Positions 45,561 through 54,861 are shown, counted from the stretch's first letter. The stretch: 64,000 nt of DNA from Thermoflexibacter ruber (GCF_900113045.1 NZ_FONY01000024.1:1-64000), one strand, 5' to 3'. The notes: generated by a model from the sequence alone, not told the origin. Made by a program: numbers and translations.

Positions 45561-46937
45561 ATGAAATACTATAATTCTATTATCGAAACCATTGGCAATA
45601 CTCCTTTAGTAAAACTCAATAAAGTAACCAAAGGAGTCAAAGGGACTATACTTGCAAAAGTAGAATATTTTAATCCCGGAAATTCGGTCAAAGACCGCAT
45701 CGCTCTCAAGATGATAGAAGATGCAGAGAAAAAAGGATTGCTTAAACCCGGAGGGACTATCATAGAGGGAACATCGGGTAATACAGGCATGGGGTTGGCT
45801 TTGGCAGCAGTTTCTAAAGGTTACAGGTGTATTTTCACTATGGCAGACAAACAGTCTAAAGAAAAAATAGACATTTTGCGTGCTGTGGGGGCTGAGGTAG
45901 TGGTTTGCCCAACCAATGTAGAACCCGAAGACCCACGTTCTTACTATTCAGTGGCTAAAAGACTAAACAGCGAAATTCCTAATTCATTCTACCCAAATCA
46001 ATACGATAACCTTTCCAATAGCCAAGCTCACTACGAAACCACAGGCCCTGAGATTTGGGAACAGACCGAAGGGAAAATTACTCACTATGTCGCTACAGTA
46101 GGCACAGGAGGAACGATGAGCGGTACAGCAAAATATCTTAAAGAAAGAAAGCCCGATATTGTAACCGTAGGTATAGATACTTATGGCTCTGTATTTAAAA
46201 AGTATAAAGAAACGGGCATTTTTGACCCAAATGAAATTTATCCGTACTTAACAGAGGGGTTTGGAGAGGATATTCTCCCTCAAAATGTGGCTTTTGACTT
46301 GATTGACCTTTTTATCAAGGTTACAGACAAAGATGCCGCTATCATGGCAAGGCGTTTAGCAAGAGAAGAAGGGCTATTTGTTGGCTGGTCTTGTGGCTCC
46401 GCTGTTTATGGGGCATTGGAATATATCAAGCAGCATCCTCTGAAAGAAGATGATGTGATGGTTATTATTCTCCCTGACCATGGGACAAGGTATATCGCCA
46501 AGATTTATAATGACTTATGGATGAAAGACCATGGGTTCTTGGAGCAGAGGAGTTTTGCCACTGCTAAAGATATTATTGCAAAACGCAACGGCTCAGCTCG
46601 CTTAATTGCCGTAGATAAAAATGAAACGGTGGGTAATGCAGTAAAAATACTTAGCAGAGCAGGCATTTCTCAAGTACCTGTCTTTGAAGGAGAAAGCATC
46701 GTGGGAAGTTTAGATGATACTAAGGTTTTACACCAACTTATAGAAAATCCTCAACTCAAAGAGCAACCCGTATCAGAAATCATGGATAAGCCGTTTCGTT
46801 TTGTTGGCTTAGATAACACTGTAGATGCACTGTCTTCGCTGATAGATAAGAATAACAAAGCACTACTAGTAAGAGATGAGTACAATCAAGTACACATCAT
46901 TACACAACACGATTTACTTATGGCTTTGGCAAACTAA
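45561..46937 (+). CDS. Cystathionine beta-synthase / cysteine synthase-type PLP enzyme
   Basis: A 458-residue PLP enzyme of fold type II. The catalytic Lys44 lies in NPGNSVKDRIAL, and the phosphate-binding loops are EGTSGNTGMGLALA and TVGTGGTMSGTAKYL. Two CBS modules occupy about residues 340-458 (RLIAVDKNETVGNAVKILSRAG; VDALSSLIDKNNKALLV). This is the domain order of eukaryotic and bacterial cystathionine beta-synthases, which condense serine and homocysteine; a cysteine synthase activity is also possible. The CBS pair may sense adenosyl ligands. It has its own promoter and no neighbouring sulfur-amino-acid genes. Confidence 0.9.
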   Translation: MKYYNSIIETIGNTPLVKLNKVTKGVKGTILAKVEYFNPGNSVKDRIALKMIEDAEKKGLLKPGGTIIEGTSGNTGMGLALAAVSKGYRCIFTMADKQSKEKIDILRAVGAEVVVCPTNVEPEDPRSYYSVAKRLNSEIPNSFYPNQYDNLSNSQAHYETTGPEIWEQTEGKITHYVATVGTGGTMSGTAKYLKERKPDIVTVGIDTYGSVFKKYKETGIFDPNEIYPYLTEGFGEDILPQNVAFDLIDLFIKVTDKDAAIMARRLAREEGLFVGWSCGSAVYGALEYIKQHPLKEDDVMVIILPDHGTRYIAKIYNDLWMKDHGFLEQRSFATAKDIIAKRNGSARLIAVDKNETVGNAVKILSRAGISQVPVFEGESIVGSLDDTKVLHQLIENPQLKEQPVSEIMDKPFRFVGLDNTVDALSSLIDKNNKALLVRDEYNQVHIITQHDLLMALAN

Positions 46938-47044
46938 CTATTAGTAAATTACACATTAGCAAATATTCAAACCTATAAATAAAAAAAATTTATAGGCTTT
47001 ACTTAGTTTTTGAATAAAACAAAGCAAGTATCTATTTACTCATT

Positions 47045-47299
47045 ATGCAAAAAGAAACCAAAGATTTTTTGAAAAAAGAACTCAGAATTACTATAGTATT
47101 TTTCTTTATTATCTTCGCAGCAAAGTTTTTACCTGCCCTTTTTTCCTTTAGTGGAAAATCCCCATTTTACGAAACCTACTATCACGAGTCTGTACCCATA
47201 GGCTTTTTAAACTTGCTGATTATTTTATTTGCCGTTAGGCTGGTAGTGAGGTTTCTCATTTTCTTTATACAAAATTTTAAGATATTAAAGAAAAAGTAA
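47045..47299 (+). CDS. Small two-helix membrane protein, unknown
   Basis: An 84-residue protein with a charged cytoplasmic start (MQKETKDFLKKELR) and two hydrophobic segments (about 15-33 and 52-75) and a lysine-rich end. It sits between the CBS-type gene and the convergent nuoL. The composition and the clean start argue for a real gene. I do not recognise a family. Confidence 0.6.
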   Translation: MQKETKDFLKKELRITIVFFFIIFAAKFLPALFSFSGKSPFYETYYHESVPIGFLNLLIILFAVRLVVRFLIFFIQNFKILKKK

Positions 47300-47321
47300 A
47301 CAACTAATAATCAAAGTCTTA

Positions 47322-49403
47322 CTATAAAGCGAGCAAAATATATACTATCAAAACGCCTACTATCGCCCATGCAAAATACAATTGTACTTTGCCTCCTTGC
47401 ATGGACTTGACCACCCAACCTATCCTCAAAGCCAAAATGGTAAGTATTTTTACAAAGCTGTCTATCAAATACTTATCTATCCAAGCAGTAACATAGCCAA
47501 TGCTCACCCAAAAAATACCTAATAAATTGACCAGTCTGTCTAAACGGCGATTGTCAAATGTGGCTAATCTTTTTGCCCAACCTACTGCTACAAAACCAAG
47601 TACAGTCAAATCAAATATTTTTCGCAATTTATTGATTCTTAGATTTTCATTATGCTTAGTCAAATCCAAACCTTCATCTATAATATATTTTTCGTATAGA
47701 TGGTCAAGAAAAGAAATATGAGTAATTTTTTGACTAAACCAAGTCCAAGACCGATAAAAGAGTTTGGTGTAAAAAGCATCTAAATAGAAAAAGTGGTAAG
47801 AAAAACGATAAAGTGGTGAGTTTAAAACTACCCTCATTACTGCGTTTTGTCTAACATTTTCACAGCTATACAAGCACCAAGCGAAAAATAAACCAAAGAC
47901 CGCCATAGAAGCAGAAAGCATACTAAGCCAATGATTTACCTCATATCCTTCTAAAACCAATATCCATGAGTTTTCAGGTATAAATGGATTAGATGAATAA
48001 AAGAAGCCCACTGAAAAAATAGCCAAGACTATCAAGGGGAAGAAAGAGATAAAAGATTCACTCAGTTTGGTAGGAGTATTTTCTGAAGGAGTTTTGATAA
48101 ATACTAAACTCCACTGCCTTCCTATGTAAATAGCTGTAAGCAAGGAGGTTAAAACTAAAATAATTAATATTCCCCATTTCCACCCACTCGCACCTGCCCA
48201 CAGCTGTACTTGACTTAGTATCAAATCTTTGGAAAGAAAGCCAGAAAATAAAGGCAAACCCGCTAAAGAAAAGGCACAAATAGAATAACATACAAAAGTA
48301 ATAGGCATAGCTTTTCGCAAACCACCCATTTTATTCATGTCTTGTTCATGGAGCGCATGGATAATAGCACCTGCACAAAGGAATAAGCCCGCCTTAAAAA
48401 AAGCATGGGTAAGTAAATGAAAGAGAGCTATTTGAGTAGCACCTATTCCAAGAGCAACGGTCATGTAACCCAGTTGGGAAATGGTAGAATAGGCAAGCAC
48501 TTTTTTGATGTCAGTTTGGCTAAGGGCAGAAAAAGCAGAAAAAAATGCAGTAGCAGTGCCGATGATGACAAGAAAAGATAAAATTTCCGCAGGAAGCAGA
48601 AAATATACTCTGATGAGCAAATATATCCCTGCCGCTACCATAGTGGCGGCATGAATAAGTGCCGAAACAGGAGTAGGACCTTCCATTGCAGAGGGAAGCC
48701 ACACAGAAAGGGGTAGTTGAGCAGACTTAGCGCACAAAGCCAAAACAAACCCTATGCCTATAAAAAATGCGAAGTGAAGATTGCCAAAGTTTTGATGACT
48801 AATAACTTGTAGGTCTAAACTGTTAAATGAAAACCATACTAAGACGATGGCAAGCAAAAATCCTGTATCTCCTACTCTATTGACCAAAAATGCTTTTTTG
48901 GCGGCATGAGCAGCGGCAGGTTTTTCGTGCCAAAACCCAATGAGTAAATAAGAGCAAAAGCCAACTAATTCCCAGAAAATATAGATAATCAATAAGTTAC
49001 TGCTGAGTAAAAGGGATTGCATAGCAAAAGTAAATACGCCTAACAAAGCAAAGTATCTTCCCAAATGCTTTTCTTTTTCCATATAACTTATGGAGAACAA
49101 GTGTACTAAAAAAGACACGAGGCTTACTACCCAAAGCAACAAAGCAGAGGTTTTGTCAATCCAAATACTTATTTCAAAACTCTTTCCTTTGAGGCTAAAC
49201 CATTGAAAGACATCAGTATAAGTATTTTCATTTATCCATATATCTTTAAAAAGCAAGGAAGAACTAATGATAGAGAGAAAAACTAAGCCTGTGCCTATCC
49301 AAGCGGCTTGCTTGAAGAAATGCTTACTTAGTACGAGGCATAATAGAAAAGAAAAAAAAGGTAACAGCGCAGTGCTGTAAATGAGTATGTTAGTTTGGTT
49401 CAC
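47322..49403 (-). CDS. nuoL: NADH-quinone oxidoreductase subunit L
   Basis: A 693-residue, very hydrophobic proton-pumping subunit of complex I (or a related antiporter-like subunit). It has the conserved core of the family: KAFLVNRVGDTGFLLAIVL, PLSVWLPSAMEGPTPVSALI, HAATMVAAGIYLL, DIKKVLAYSTISQLGYMTVAL and HLLTHAFFKAGLFLCAGAII. The long lateral helix region and a distinctive C-terminus are present. It stands alone, with no other nuo gene nearby and with its own -7 box 24 bases upstream, so it is transcribed separately from any main nuo operon. Confidence 0.92.
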   Translation of the reverse strand: MNQTNILIYSTALLPFFSFLLCLVLSKHFFKQAAWIGTGLVFLSIISSSLLFKDIWINENTYTDVFQWFSLKGKSFEISIWIDKTSALLLWVVSLVSFLVHLFSISYMEKEKHLGRYFALLGVFTFAMQSLLLSSNLLIIYIFWELVGFCSYLLIGFWHEKPAAAHAAKKAFLVNRVGDTGFLLAIVLVWFSFNSLDLQVISHQNFGNLHFAFFIGIGFVLALCAKSAQLPLSVWLPSAMEGPTPVSALIHAATMVAAGIYLLIRVYFLLPAEILSFLVIIGTATAFFSAFSALSQTDIKKVLAYSTISQLGYMTVALGIGATQIALFHLLTHAFFKAGLFLCAGAIIHALHEQDMNKMGGLRKAMPITFVCYSICAFSLAGLPLFSGFLSKDLILSQVQLWAGASGWKWGILIILVLTSLLTAIYIGRQWSLVFIKTPSENTPTKLSESFISFFPLIVLAIFSVGFFYSSNPFIPENSWILVLEGYEVNHWLSMLSASMAVFGLFFAWCLYSCENVRQNAVMRVVLNSPLYRFSYHFFYLDAFYTKLFYRSWTWFSQKITHISFLDHLYEKYIIDEGLDLTKHNENLRINKLRKIFDLTVLGFVAVGWAKRLATFDNRRLDRLVNLLGIFWVSIGYVTAWIDKYLIDSFVKILTILALRIGWVVKSMQGGKVQLYFAWAIVGVLIVYILLAL

Positions 49404-49426
49404 TGACTTTTAAATTTTTGAAAAAG

Positions 49427-49434
49427 CAAAATTA
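49427..49434 (-). promoter_or_regulatory. -7 box TAATTTTG of nuoL
   Basis: On the minus strand this is an exact TAnnTTTG match 24 bases before the nuoL ATG. It indicates a monocistronic transcript with a very short leader. Confidence 0.5.
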
Positions 49435-49494
49435 GTCTTTTTCTTTTATTGGAATCTTTATTTTTTCTTCTTCTTTGATACTGATTTTAATTCA

Positions 49495-49569
49495 TCAGTT
49501 TTTGAATGTAGAGTCAAAGCTAACTTTGTTTCCACAATGAGGGCAAGAGTATTTTGATGTTTTTTCCAT
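49495..49569 (-). CDS. Possible 24-residue zinc-knuckle microprotein
   Basis: An ATG frame of 24 codons encodes a peptide with one CPHC knuckle (KYSCPHCGNKVSFDS) and ends in two consecutive TGA codons. It lies 35 bases downstream of the zinc-ribbon/TPR gene on the same strand. It could be a real microprotein, or the stub of a longer zinc-ribbon protein now cut off. The frame continues open for about 20 codons after the double stop. Support is only the motif and the position. Confidence 0.35.
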   Translation of the reverse strand: MEKTSKYSCPHCGNKVSFDSTFKN

Positions 49570-49604
49570 GAGATTATTAATTAAAGTAAGAAAAATATGC
49601 TATT

Positions 49605-50630
49605 TTATTCATTGACTATTACTGTCCAAGAAAGACTCTTGTAGAAAGCTAAGAAGTCAATGGTTGGTTGATAATTACTGCACATTTCTAAGGATTTTTC
49701 AAAGTAGCGATACGACTTTTCAAGATAAGCAGTCCTATTTTCTATGTCTTCGTGGGCGGCTTTAAAAAAGGCTTGTCCTAAGTTAAAATAGATGCCAGGG
49801 TGCATCTCATTGCGTATGAGCAATGAACCGTAGATAATGTCTGCTTCTCTGATATTGCCATCCTGAGCCAATCTATTAGCTTCTGTAAGTCCTGCATAGA
49901 GTTGGTTTGTTCCTTTTGAGATTTTATTTTTTAGGTAAATATTAAAAGGAATGCCGATGAGGTACAATCCATTGCGCCAAGCAGTTTGCTCATGATAGCG
50001 TTGGGCGCATGTATCACAGCAGTAATGATTTTGATATTTCGCTTTGACATTTTTAGGTAAAGCGTAAAAATGAAACTCAGGATAGTACTGCACACGATTG
50101 TAATAGTTGCACTCAGGGCAAACTTTATAGTTTTCAGAGTTGGGCAAGAGGTCGTTATGCTTATCAAAAAGTACTTCGCAATATTTGCAATACACAAAGA
50201 GCGTTTCTTTCAATCCTGTTACATCTATGAGTGCGTTGCAGTTAGGACATTGTTTGGCTTTGAAGGTATAGCCTTTGCCTTCTTTACTCAACTGATTTTT
50301 TCTTGCGTAAACGAGCAGAGCTGACCTGTGCTGGTCTATGGCACTCTTGACATCGCCTGCCAAATTATCCGCTACTTCTATGATAATGCTGGAAGTATTA
50401 GGAAGCACATTTTCAGCAATATTTTTACTTAAAGAAATAAATGGTCGTAAAATAATAGCAATTCGGTTGTTATAGAGAAAAACCTCATGAATATCTGAAA
50501 TCAGGATATAATCATTATCTAATATAATACCCGTGTCATCATCGATACGTGCTTGATAATACCTAATAGAAGTAGGTTTACCTTGCTCATTGAGGTATCT
50601 GAAACGGAAGTTGAGATAGGAAGAGGGCAT
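49605..50630 (-). CDS. Zinc-ribbon / TPR protein, unknown
   Basis: A 341-residue cytoplasmic protein. Residues 1-110 form a strand-rich domain of unknown type (YYQARIDDDTGIILDNDYI). The middle has several Cys pairs typical of zinc ribbons: CPNC and CKYC (about 128-155), then CPEC and CCDTC (about 174-213). The C-terminal ~100 residues are TPR-like helices (GNIREADIIYGSLLIRNEMH, YFNLGQAFFKAAHED). I do not recognise a named family. Zinc ribbons plus TPRs suggest an adaptor. It is followed by the possible zinc-knuckle microprotein. Confidence 0.72.
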   Translation of the reverse strand: MPSSYLNFRFRYLNEQGKPTSIRYYQARIDDDTGIILDNDYILISDIHEVFLYNNRIAIILRPFISLSKNIAENVLPNTSSIIIEVADNLAGDVKSAIDQHRSALLVYARKNQLSKEGKGYTFKAKQCPNCNALIDVTGLKETLFVYCKYCEVLFDKHNDLLPNSENYKVCPECNYYNRVQYYPEFHFYALPKNVKAKYQNHYCCDTCAQRYHEQTAWRNGLYLIGIPFNIYLKNKISKGTNQLYAGLTEANRLAQDGNIREADIIYGSLLIRNEMHPGIYFNLGQAFFKAAHEDIENRTAYLEKSYRYFEKSLEMCSNYQPTIDFLAFYKSLSWTVIVNE

Positions 50631-50972
50631 AACAATAAATTTATTGTCTTACATTTGACTTTATTTTACGAATTTGAGTATTTTTTCTCGTAAATTCAAA
50701 TTCATAGTGAATAAGTATATTTTTTGCCCTATCACACCTATTTATGTCGCCTTTGGTTAGGGCAGAGATAACAAAATCAATTTCTTTTTTGTCAAATGTG
50801 AATAAAAACAAGATTTGTTAAAACCAATCGCCCCTATGTAATATCTTTCCACGTAGGCGAAAGACCATTTGATAATCAATATCTTCACTCCCTCACTAGA
50901 AAGTGACGCAATTGCATCGGCAAACTGTGCAATTGAAGGAGTGGTACGGCTATTTTTGCTTACGTACTCAGC
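50631..50972. other. Intergenic gap at the end of the exported-protein cluster
   Basis: About 340 AT-rich bases. There is a short inverted repeat TTTACGA/TCGTAAA at about 50674-50700. No gene could be supported on either strand. It should hold the promoter of the zinc-ribbon gene and the terminator of the exported-protein cluster, but neither is recognisable. Confidence 0.45.
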
Positions 50973-51512
50973 CTACAAATTAGAAAATACCACCACTCTG
51001 GCTTGCATACGTGGTCTTTCCCCCTCAGGAACTATAATAATCATATTCTCGGCAATCGTTTCGCCATTGCGAAGAATGAAACCTGCGTGTGTATTGACAG
51101 TACGTATGGTTTCTTTGCCGTCTGCTCCTCTTTCTGGGATACGCACAGGAATAAAGAACTGATTTGCTCTTACTGAAGCACTTTTGGAGGTAAGTCGCTT
51201 GCCTGTGGCATTTTGGCAATCAAAAATGGCAAAAATAGCAGGGTCATTCAAAATACCAAAAGAGTTACGGAAGGTATCGTTTAATAAAACGATTTTAGGG
51301 CAACCGCTTTGATTAGTTATATAAACCGTAACTTCAAATCTGTTAAAGTTTTCTTTGCCAATTTCCATAACTCGCTCATTGCGAATATTAAAACCGCACA
51401 CTAAGCCATCATAATTAGCAGGTTGATTTTCTTCTATGCTAACTGCTTGTTGAGCAAGACAAGAAAACATGATACCTTGAAAAAACAGGCAAAAGAATAA
51501 AAGTTGTTTCAT
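50973..51512 (-). CDS. Exported protein, unknown (cluster gene 9)
   Basis: A 179-residue protein with a signal peptide (cleavage near CLAQ) and a mature beta-rich domain: FNRFEVTVYITNQSGCPKIV, KIVLLNDTFRNSFG, FFIPVRIPERGADGKET and a strand-rich end MQARVVVFSNL. It has the look of an Ig-like or C2-like beta sandwich with a Cys pair that could form a disulfide (GLVCGF/SGCPK/FDCQN). It is the last gene of the block of nine on the minus strand. No family was recognised. Confidence 0.72.
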   Translation of the reverse strand: MKQLLFFCLFFQGIMFSCLAQQAVSIEENQPANYDGLVCGFNIRNERVMEIGKENFNRFEVTVYITNQSGCPKIVLLNDTFRNSFGILNDPAIFAIFDCQNATGKRLTSKSASVRANQFFIPVRIPERGADGKETIRTVNTHAGFILRNGETIAENMIIIVPEGERPRMQARVVVFSNL

Positions 51513-51584
51513 AGAGATTTTGTGTGTTTTAGTATGTTTTAAGTATATTTTTATAAGCTATTTTCAATAAATGAGCCAAAATAA

Positions 51585-52193
51585 TTATTCTACCTTAATA
51601 AAAGCTTTTTTGGTTTTGTCGAATCGATAGACTTTGGTCGTTACGGTTGGCTTTCCTTGCTGTTCTGTATCGATGTCGTACTCGCTTACGATTTCTTTTA
51701 TGGTGAGGCTGCCATCTGCACCGAGCAAGGACTCGAAATCTCCCTGAACACCCATGTGCGAGTAGCCACCGCCAAGAATAATATGATGTTCTCCGCCAAG
51801 CTGCTCGCCTGTTTGGGCATCAATAGCATAAAGCTCTATGCCGTTGTAATGGTTGGTGGATACATCAGCCTTCAAAAAAATGATGTTTCCGTCTTGGTAT
51901 TTGCCCAATAAGGTAGCCATTGCATTAGCATCTTCTCTGATGTCCTTCATGGGGACATAGTCTTTGGAGATACCCTCTCCCCCAACAAATACTCCTTCGC
52001 TGACTTTAGCTTTTACCAAATCCTTCAAAGAGGAGTAGGCTTTCACAGTGTCCAGTACTTGAATAAAATACTGGCGATTCTGCTCAGTTTCGACAATAGC
52101 TTTCATAGTAGCACTGCCTTCGTGTTGGGCGTTCTTGCCTCCGCAAGCGGCAAAGGCAAGAGCAATAAACAATAGAATGATGTTGGTTTTCAT
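51585..52193 (-). CDS. Lipoprotein, unknown (cluster gene 8)
   Basis: A 202-residue lipoprotein with lipobox FAAC after a short hydrophobic stretch. The mature part contains KAIVETEQNRQYFIQVLDTV, then a strand-rich stretch with YNGIELYAIDAQTGEQLGGE and a glycine-rich HIILGGGYSHMG. It ends KVYRFDKTKKAFIKVE, a pattern of calycin-like or WD-like hairpins. No family was recognised. It is separated from the next upstream gene by 32 bases and is probably cotranscribed. Confidence 0.72.
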   Translation of the reverse strand: MKTNIILLFIALAFAACGGKNAQHEGSATMKAIVETEQNRQYFIQVLDTVKAYSSLKDLVKAKVSEGVFVGGEGISKDYVPMKDIREDANAMATLLGKYQDGNIIFLKADVSTNHYNGIELYAIDAQTGEQLGGEHHIILGGGYSHMGVQGDFESLLGADGSLTIKEIVSEYDIDTEQQGKPTVTTKVYRFDKTKKAFIKVE

Positions 52194-52225
52194 GGTAATT
52201 AATTTTTAAGCTATTTTATACAACC

Positions 52226-52834
52226 TTAAAGTTCTTCAGTAGGCATCTGCTGGCATGGCACTTGCAGAAAGTTCGCCATTTCTGCTGCGATGTAGTTCAA
52301 GCTAAACCCCTCACCTGTAGCGTATTTTGTAGTGATGAGTTTATGCACCTTGCCCTGCTTGTCTATCAAAGATAAAATAAAATACGTGCTTTGGACACTG
52401 CCCCCCGAACGAGTTTGATAAGAAAGATGCCTATCTGATACTACAAATTGCTCGATTTCACGACTTGGAATTTTCAAGCCACCGCGCATCGGCAAGGGAC
52501 CAAAACGAAGCTGTAGCTCGCTTGGCGTAAGTGTAATATACGACTTATTGACAACGCCATACAGTATCCGAACGAAGTCTATCGAGCTAAGAACACTTGC
52601 TACAATGAACGCAGTCCTCACACTTCCATAGGCTTCATTTACCTCATCGGAAAAATAGAATGCTGCTATTACAAAGAGATAAATCGCAGTTATACGCATT
52701 ATTAGCACTTGATGGTAGGCACAATAAAAGTTGAGCCGAATAGACAACTCAGAGGCACGCCGCTCTATTTTTAGCTTGCCTTGTGCCATTATTTTGTTTA
52801 CATCAGTAGCAATAAATCGATTGTAATTACCCAT
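52226..52834 (-). CDS. Two-helix membrane protein with bacterial PH-like domain (cluster gene 7)
   Basis: A 202-residue protein without a signal peptide. It has a soluble start, two membrane segments (about 41-62 and 72-93) and then a strand-rich domain (SYITLTPSELQLRFGPLPMR, IPSREIEQFVVSDRHLSYQT) that resembles bacterial PH-like (DUF304-type) membrane proteins. It is the only member of the block that is not exported, so it could be its inner-membrane component. Position 32 bases before the next lipoprotein gene suggests one operon. Confidence 0.68.
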   Translation of the reverse strand: MGNYNRFIATDVNKIMAQGKLKIERRASELSIRLNFYCAYHQVLIMRITAIYLFVIAAFYFSDEVNEAYGSVRTAFIVASVLSSIDFVRILYGVVNKSYITLTPSELQLRFGPLPMRGGLKIPSREIEQFVVSDRHLSYQTRSGGSVQSTYFILSLIDKQGKVHKLITTKYATGEGFSLNYIAAEMANFLQVPCQQMPTEEL

Positions 52835-52852
52835 TTTCTTTGCTTTTTTAAG

Positions 52853-52873
52853 CCCTGTCAGGGTCTATAGACC
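52853..52873. repeat. CCCTGTCAGGG / GGTCTATAGACC palindromes
   Basis: Two overlapping perfect palindromes lie between cluster genes 6 and 7. They match the two arms of the more complex copy at 55866, so this is a second, compact member of the CCTGTCAGG family. Confidence 0.65.
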
Positions 52874-52896
52874 GCTAACAGAGATTCGGTTTTAAA

Positions 52897-53946
52897 TTAT
52901 TCTTTTATTCTATGGCATACTGTTTTTTCGCCAGAGTCGCCGTGAATATATACGAAATGCCCCTGTCCTGCTCTGAGGATTTTCAGTTGGTCTTGCCCAT
53001 ACACAGAGTGCTTGCGACTAAGGATATTGCCTTTGATGCTGATTTTGGCGGCACCGCCTTCGCTTTCGGCATAGCTTACGTCATTCCACTCGTTGCCTTT
53101 TATCTCAAAGCGGTAGGATTCGTCCCCACTTCCTGCTTCCCACCACCCCTGCAAGACTTTGAGTGTGAAGGCATCATCACTAAGGTTAGAAAAGACGTAT
53201 GCTTTATCGTCTATGTAGCCTATACCTATCTTAGAAATGTCTTGGGGTTCTACCCATACGTATTTTTCCGCATTGTATTGCTTGGTAGCATAGGCAATGC
53301 CCGATGCGCTGGGGCTATCTGCCAAGCTGATGATTTTATAGGGAACATAGTAAGACAAATAGAAGCCGTCTTCTTCCGTTTCGCTCATGCCTTGCGAGAG
53401 GTTTTCAGAGATGACGATGCTCGGCTCTGTGCCTGTGTCCATATAGGTAATGCGGGCTTCTACAAGCAAGCCATTTTGGTCGTAAACAATTTTGGTAGCT
53501 TCAGCCGACTTGCCTAAGCGAATGATGGTATTATGCTCCGAACTCTCGACCGATACACCAAAAAGGAACAAAAACTTTTCTTGGAACAGGCTTGCGTGCT
53601 GAAAATAACCCACATACTGCGAGGTTTTGCTCTCAAACTTATCGGTGAGTTTATCTTCTCCGAAAAACTCCTTTCTGATGCATATGTAGCCGTACTTATT
53701 GGTGTGGCTAAACCTGCCCCCTTTGGAAAAGACAACTTCTACGGTGGTATAGGCTTCTCCATTGTCGTTTTCGGGCGGAGGGTTGGTCAGGAATAGGGTT
53801 TCGGACTTTTTGTCGCCATCAAGGTCGGGCAGAGGTAGCGTTTCTACGACTTGCCCACTTGCTTGGGCGGTTTCATCGCTGCTTTTCCCTTTGCAGCCAA
53901 AGACTGCAGCAAGAGAAAAGGCAAAAATGATGAGTTTTATGCTCAT
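52897..53946 (-). CDS. Lipoprotein with FG-GAP-like segment (cluster gene 6)
   Basis: A 349-residue lipoprotein with lipobox VFGC. Near the start the mature protein has LPLPDLDGDKKSETLFLT, a calcium-loop-like motif resembling FG-GAP/VCBS repeats. The rest is beta-rich with an end region that looks like a lipocalin-type or META-like domain (LQGWWEAGSGDESYRFEIKG, ISIKGNILSRKHS). The DNA of this gene is visibly richer in GC than the genes outside the block. No family was recognised. Confidence 0.72.
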   Translation of the reverse strand: MSIKLIIFAFSLAAVFGCKGKSSDETAQASGQVVETLPLPDLDGDKKSETLFLTNPPPENDNGEAYTTVEVVFSKGGRFSHTNKYGYICIRKEFFGEDKLTDKFESKTSQYVGYFQHASLFQEKFLFLFGVSVESSEHNTIIRLGKSAEATKIVYDQNGLLVEARITYMDTGTEPSIVISENLSQGMSETEEDGFYLSYYVPYKIISLADSPSASGIAYATKQYNAEKYVWVEPQDISKIGIGYIDDKAYVFSNLSDDAFTLKVLQGWWEAGSGDESYRFEIKGNEWNDVSYAESEGGAAKISIKGNILSRKHSVYGQDQLKILRAGQGHFVYIHGDSGEKTVCHRIKE

Positions 53947-53991
53947 AGTGATTTTGTTTTATAAATGATAAAAAGTCTAACGATATTAAAG

Positions 53992-54831
53992 CTATCTTGG
54001 GCTTATCAAGGTCATGATTGCCTCGCCTGTGGGAGCATCAAATTGCAGTTCCCATGCTGTTCCATAACCCATTTTTACTTTGATAGAAAAATCTTCAAAG
54101 CCTTGCGTAGCGCAGCGGATAGTATTGTCCTTTTGCACTTCGCAGGTAAAAGTAGCTTTTGTGCTGCCCTCTGTAAGGGTGAGTATAACCCAATTGCCTT
54201 GTTGCTTGGCACTCACGCTCGTGGTCGTAGAACCCTGAAAAGTTTGGGGGTCGCGCACTTGCCATTTAATACCAACAAGGGCTTCGGCTATGTGCTGGTT
54301 AAAAGGCTGGCTCTCGGTAATAGGCACAGTGGAGGCATCGGCAAGCAGAACAGAAACTTGTTGTTCTGCACTGCTGATAAACCTCGTAACTCCTTTTACA
54401 CCCTCATTTTCTTTAGTGATGATGAGTTTCAAGGGCTGATTCTGATACGTAACTTCTACGGTCTGCTCGGCTTCCTGATATTCATAAAAATTCGAGGGCT
54501 TTTGTGAGCGGATAGTAGCTTTTTGCCATTTGCCTTGCGAGTCGCTCAGATAAACGGAGGTAGCTTCGCCTTTTTGCGTATCCCAATAGAGATAGCAGCC
54601 GAGATTGTTGTTTATATCATAGTATAGCCCACTAAAATTGATATGCGAAGGCACTTGTTCGGGCTGCCTGTCGTCACCTAATAACTGCTCGAAATCAGTT
54701 TCTGTATCAGCAGGCACTACTTCGCTGGCAGTCTTCTCAGCAGTTTCTTTGTCTTTTTTCCCTCCGCAAGCCGCCAATAGGCTCAGACTGACAAGGAAAA
54801 TTATGGAAAGAAATAGGTTTTTGTTTTTCAT
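53992..54831 (-). CDS. Lipoprotein, unknown (cluster gene 5)
   Basis: A 279-residue lipoprotein with lipobox LAAC. The mature part opens with an acidic, low-complexity linker, then INFSGLYYDINNNLGCYLYW and repeated strands, and ends WELQFDAPTGEAIMTLISPR. The segment APTGE also occurs near the end of cluster gene 4 (LYLAAPTGEILD), a hint of distant relation between the two. No family was recognised. A palindrome of the CCTGTTAGG type lies just upstream of its start. Confidence 0.7.
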   Translation of the reverse strand: MKNKNLFLSIIFLVSLSLLAACGGKKDKETAEKTASEVVPADTETDFEQLLGDDRQPEQVPSHINFSGLYYDINNNLGCYLYWDTQKGEATSVYLSDSQGKWQKATIRSQKPSNFYEYQEAEQTVEVTYQNQPLKLIITKENEGVKGVTRFISSAEQQVSVLLADASTVPITESQPFNQHIAEALVGIKWQVRDPQTFQGSTTTSVSAKQQGNWVILTLTEGSTKATFTCEVQKDNTIRCATQGFEDFSIKVKMGYGTAWELQFDAPTGEAIMTLISPR

Positions 54832-54861
54832 GGGGATTTAATCGTTTAAGTTATTTTCTTT

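Noticed and set aside
52912-53517. Plus-strand frame of 201 codons
   Set aside because: It is antisense to the FG-GAP-like lipoprotein gene, and its composition is that of reversed coding sequence.
53965-54507. Plus-strand frame of 180 codons inside the exported-protein block
   Set aside because: It is antisense to a lipoprotein gene with a clear lipobox. The raised GC content lengthens antisense frames here.
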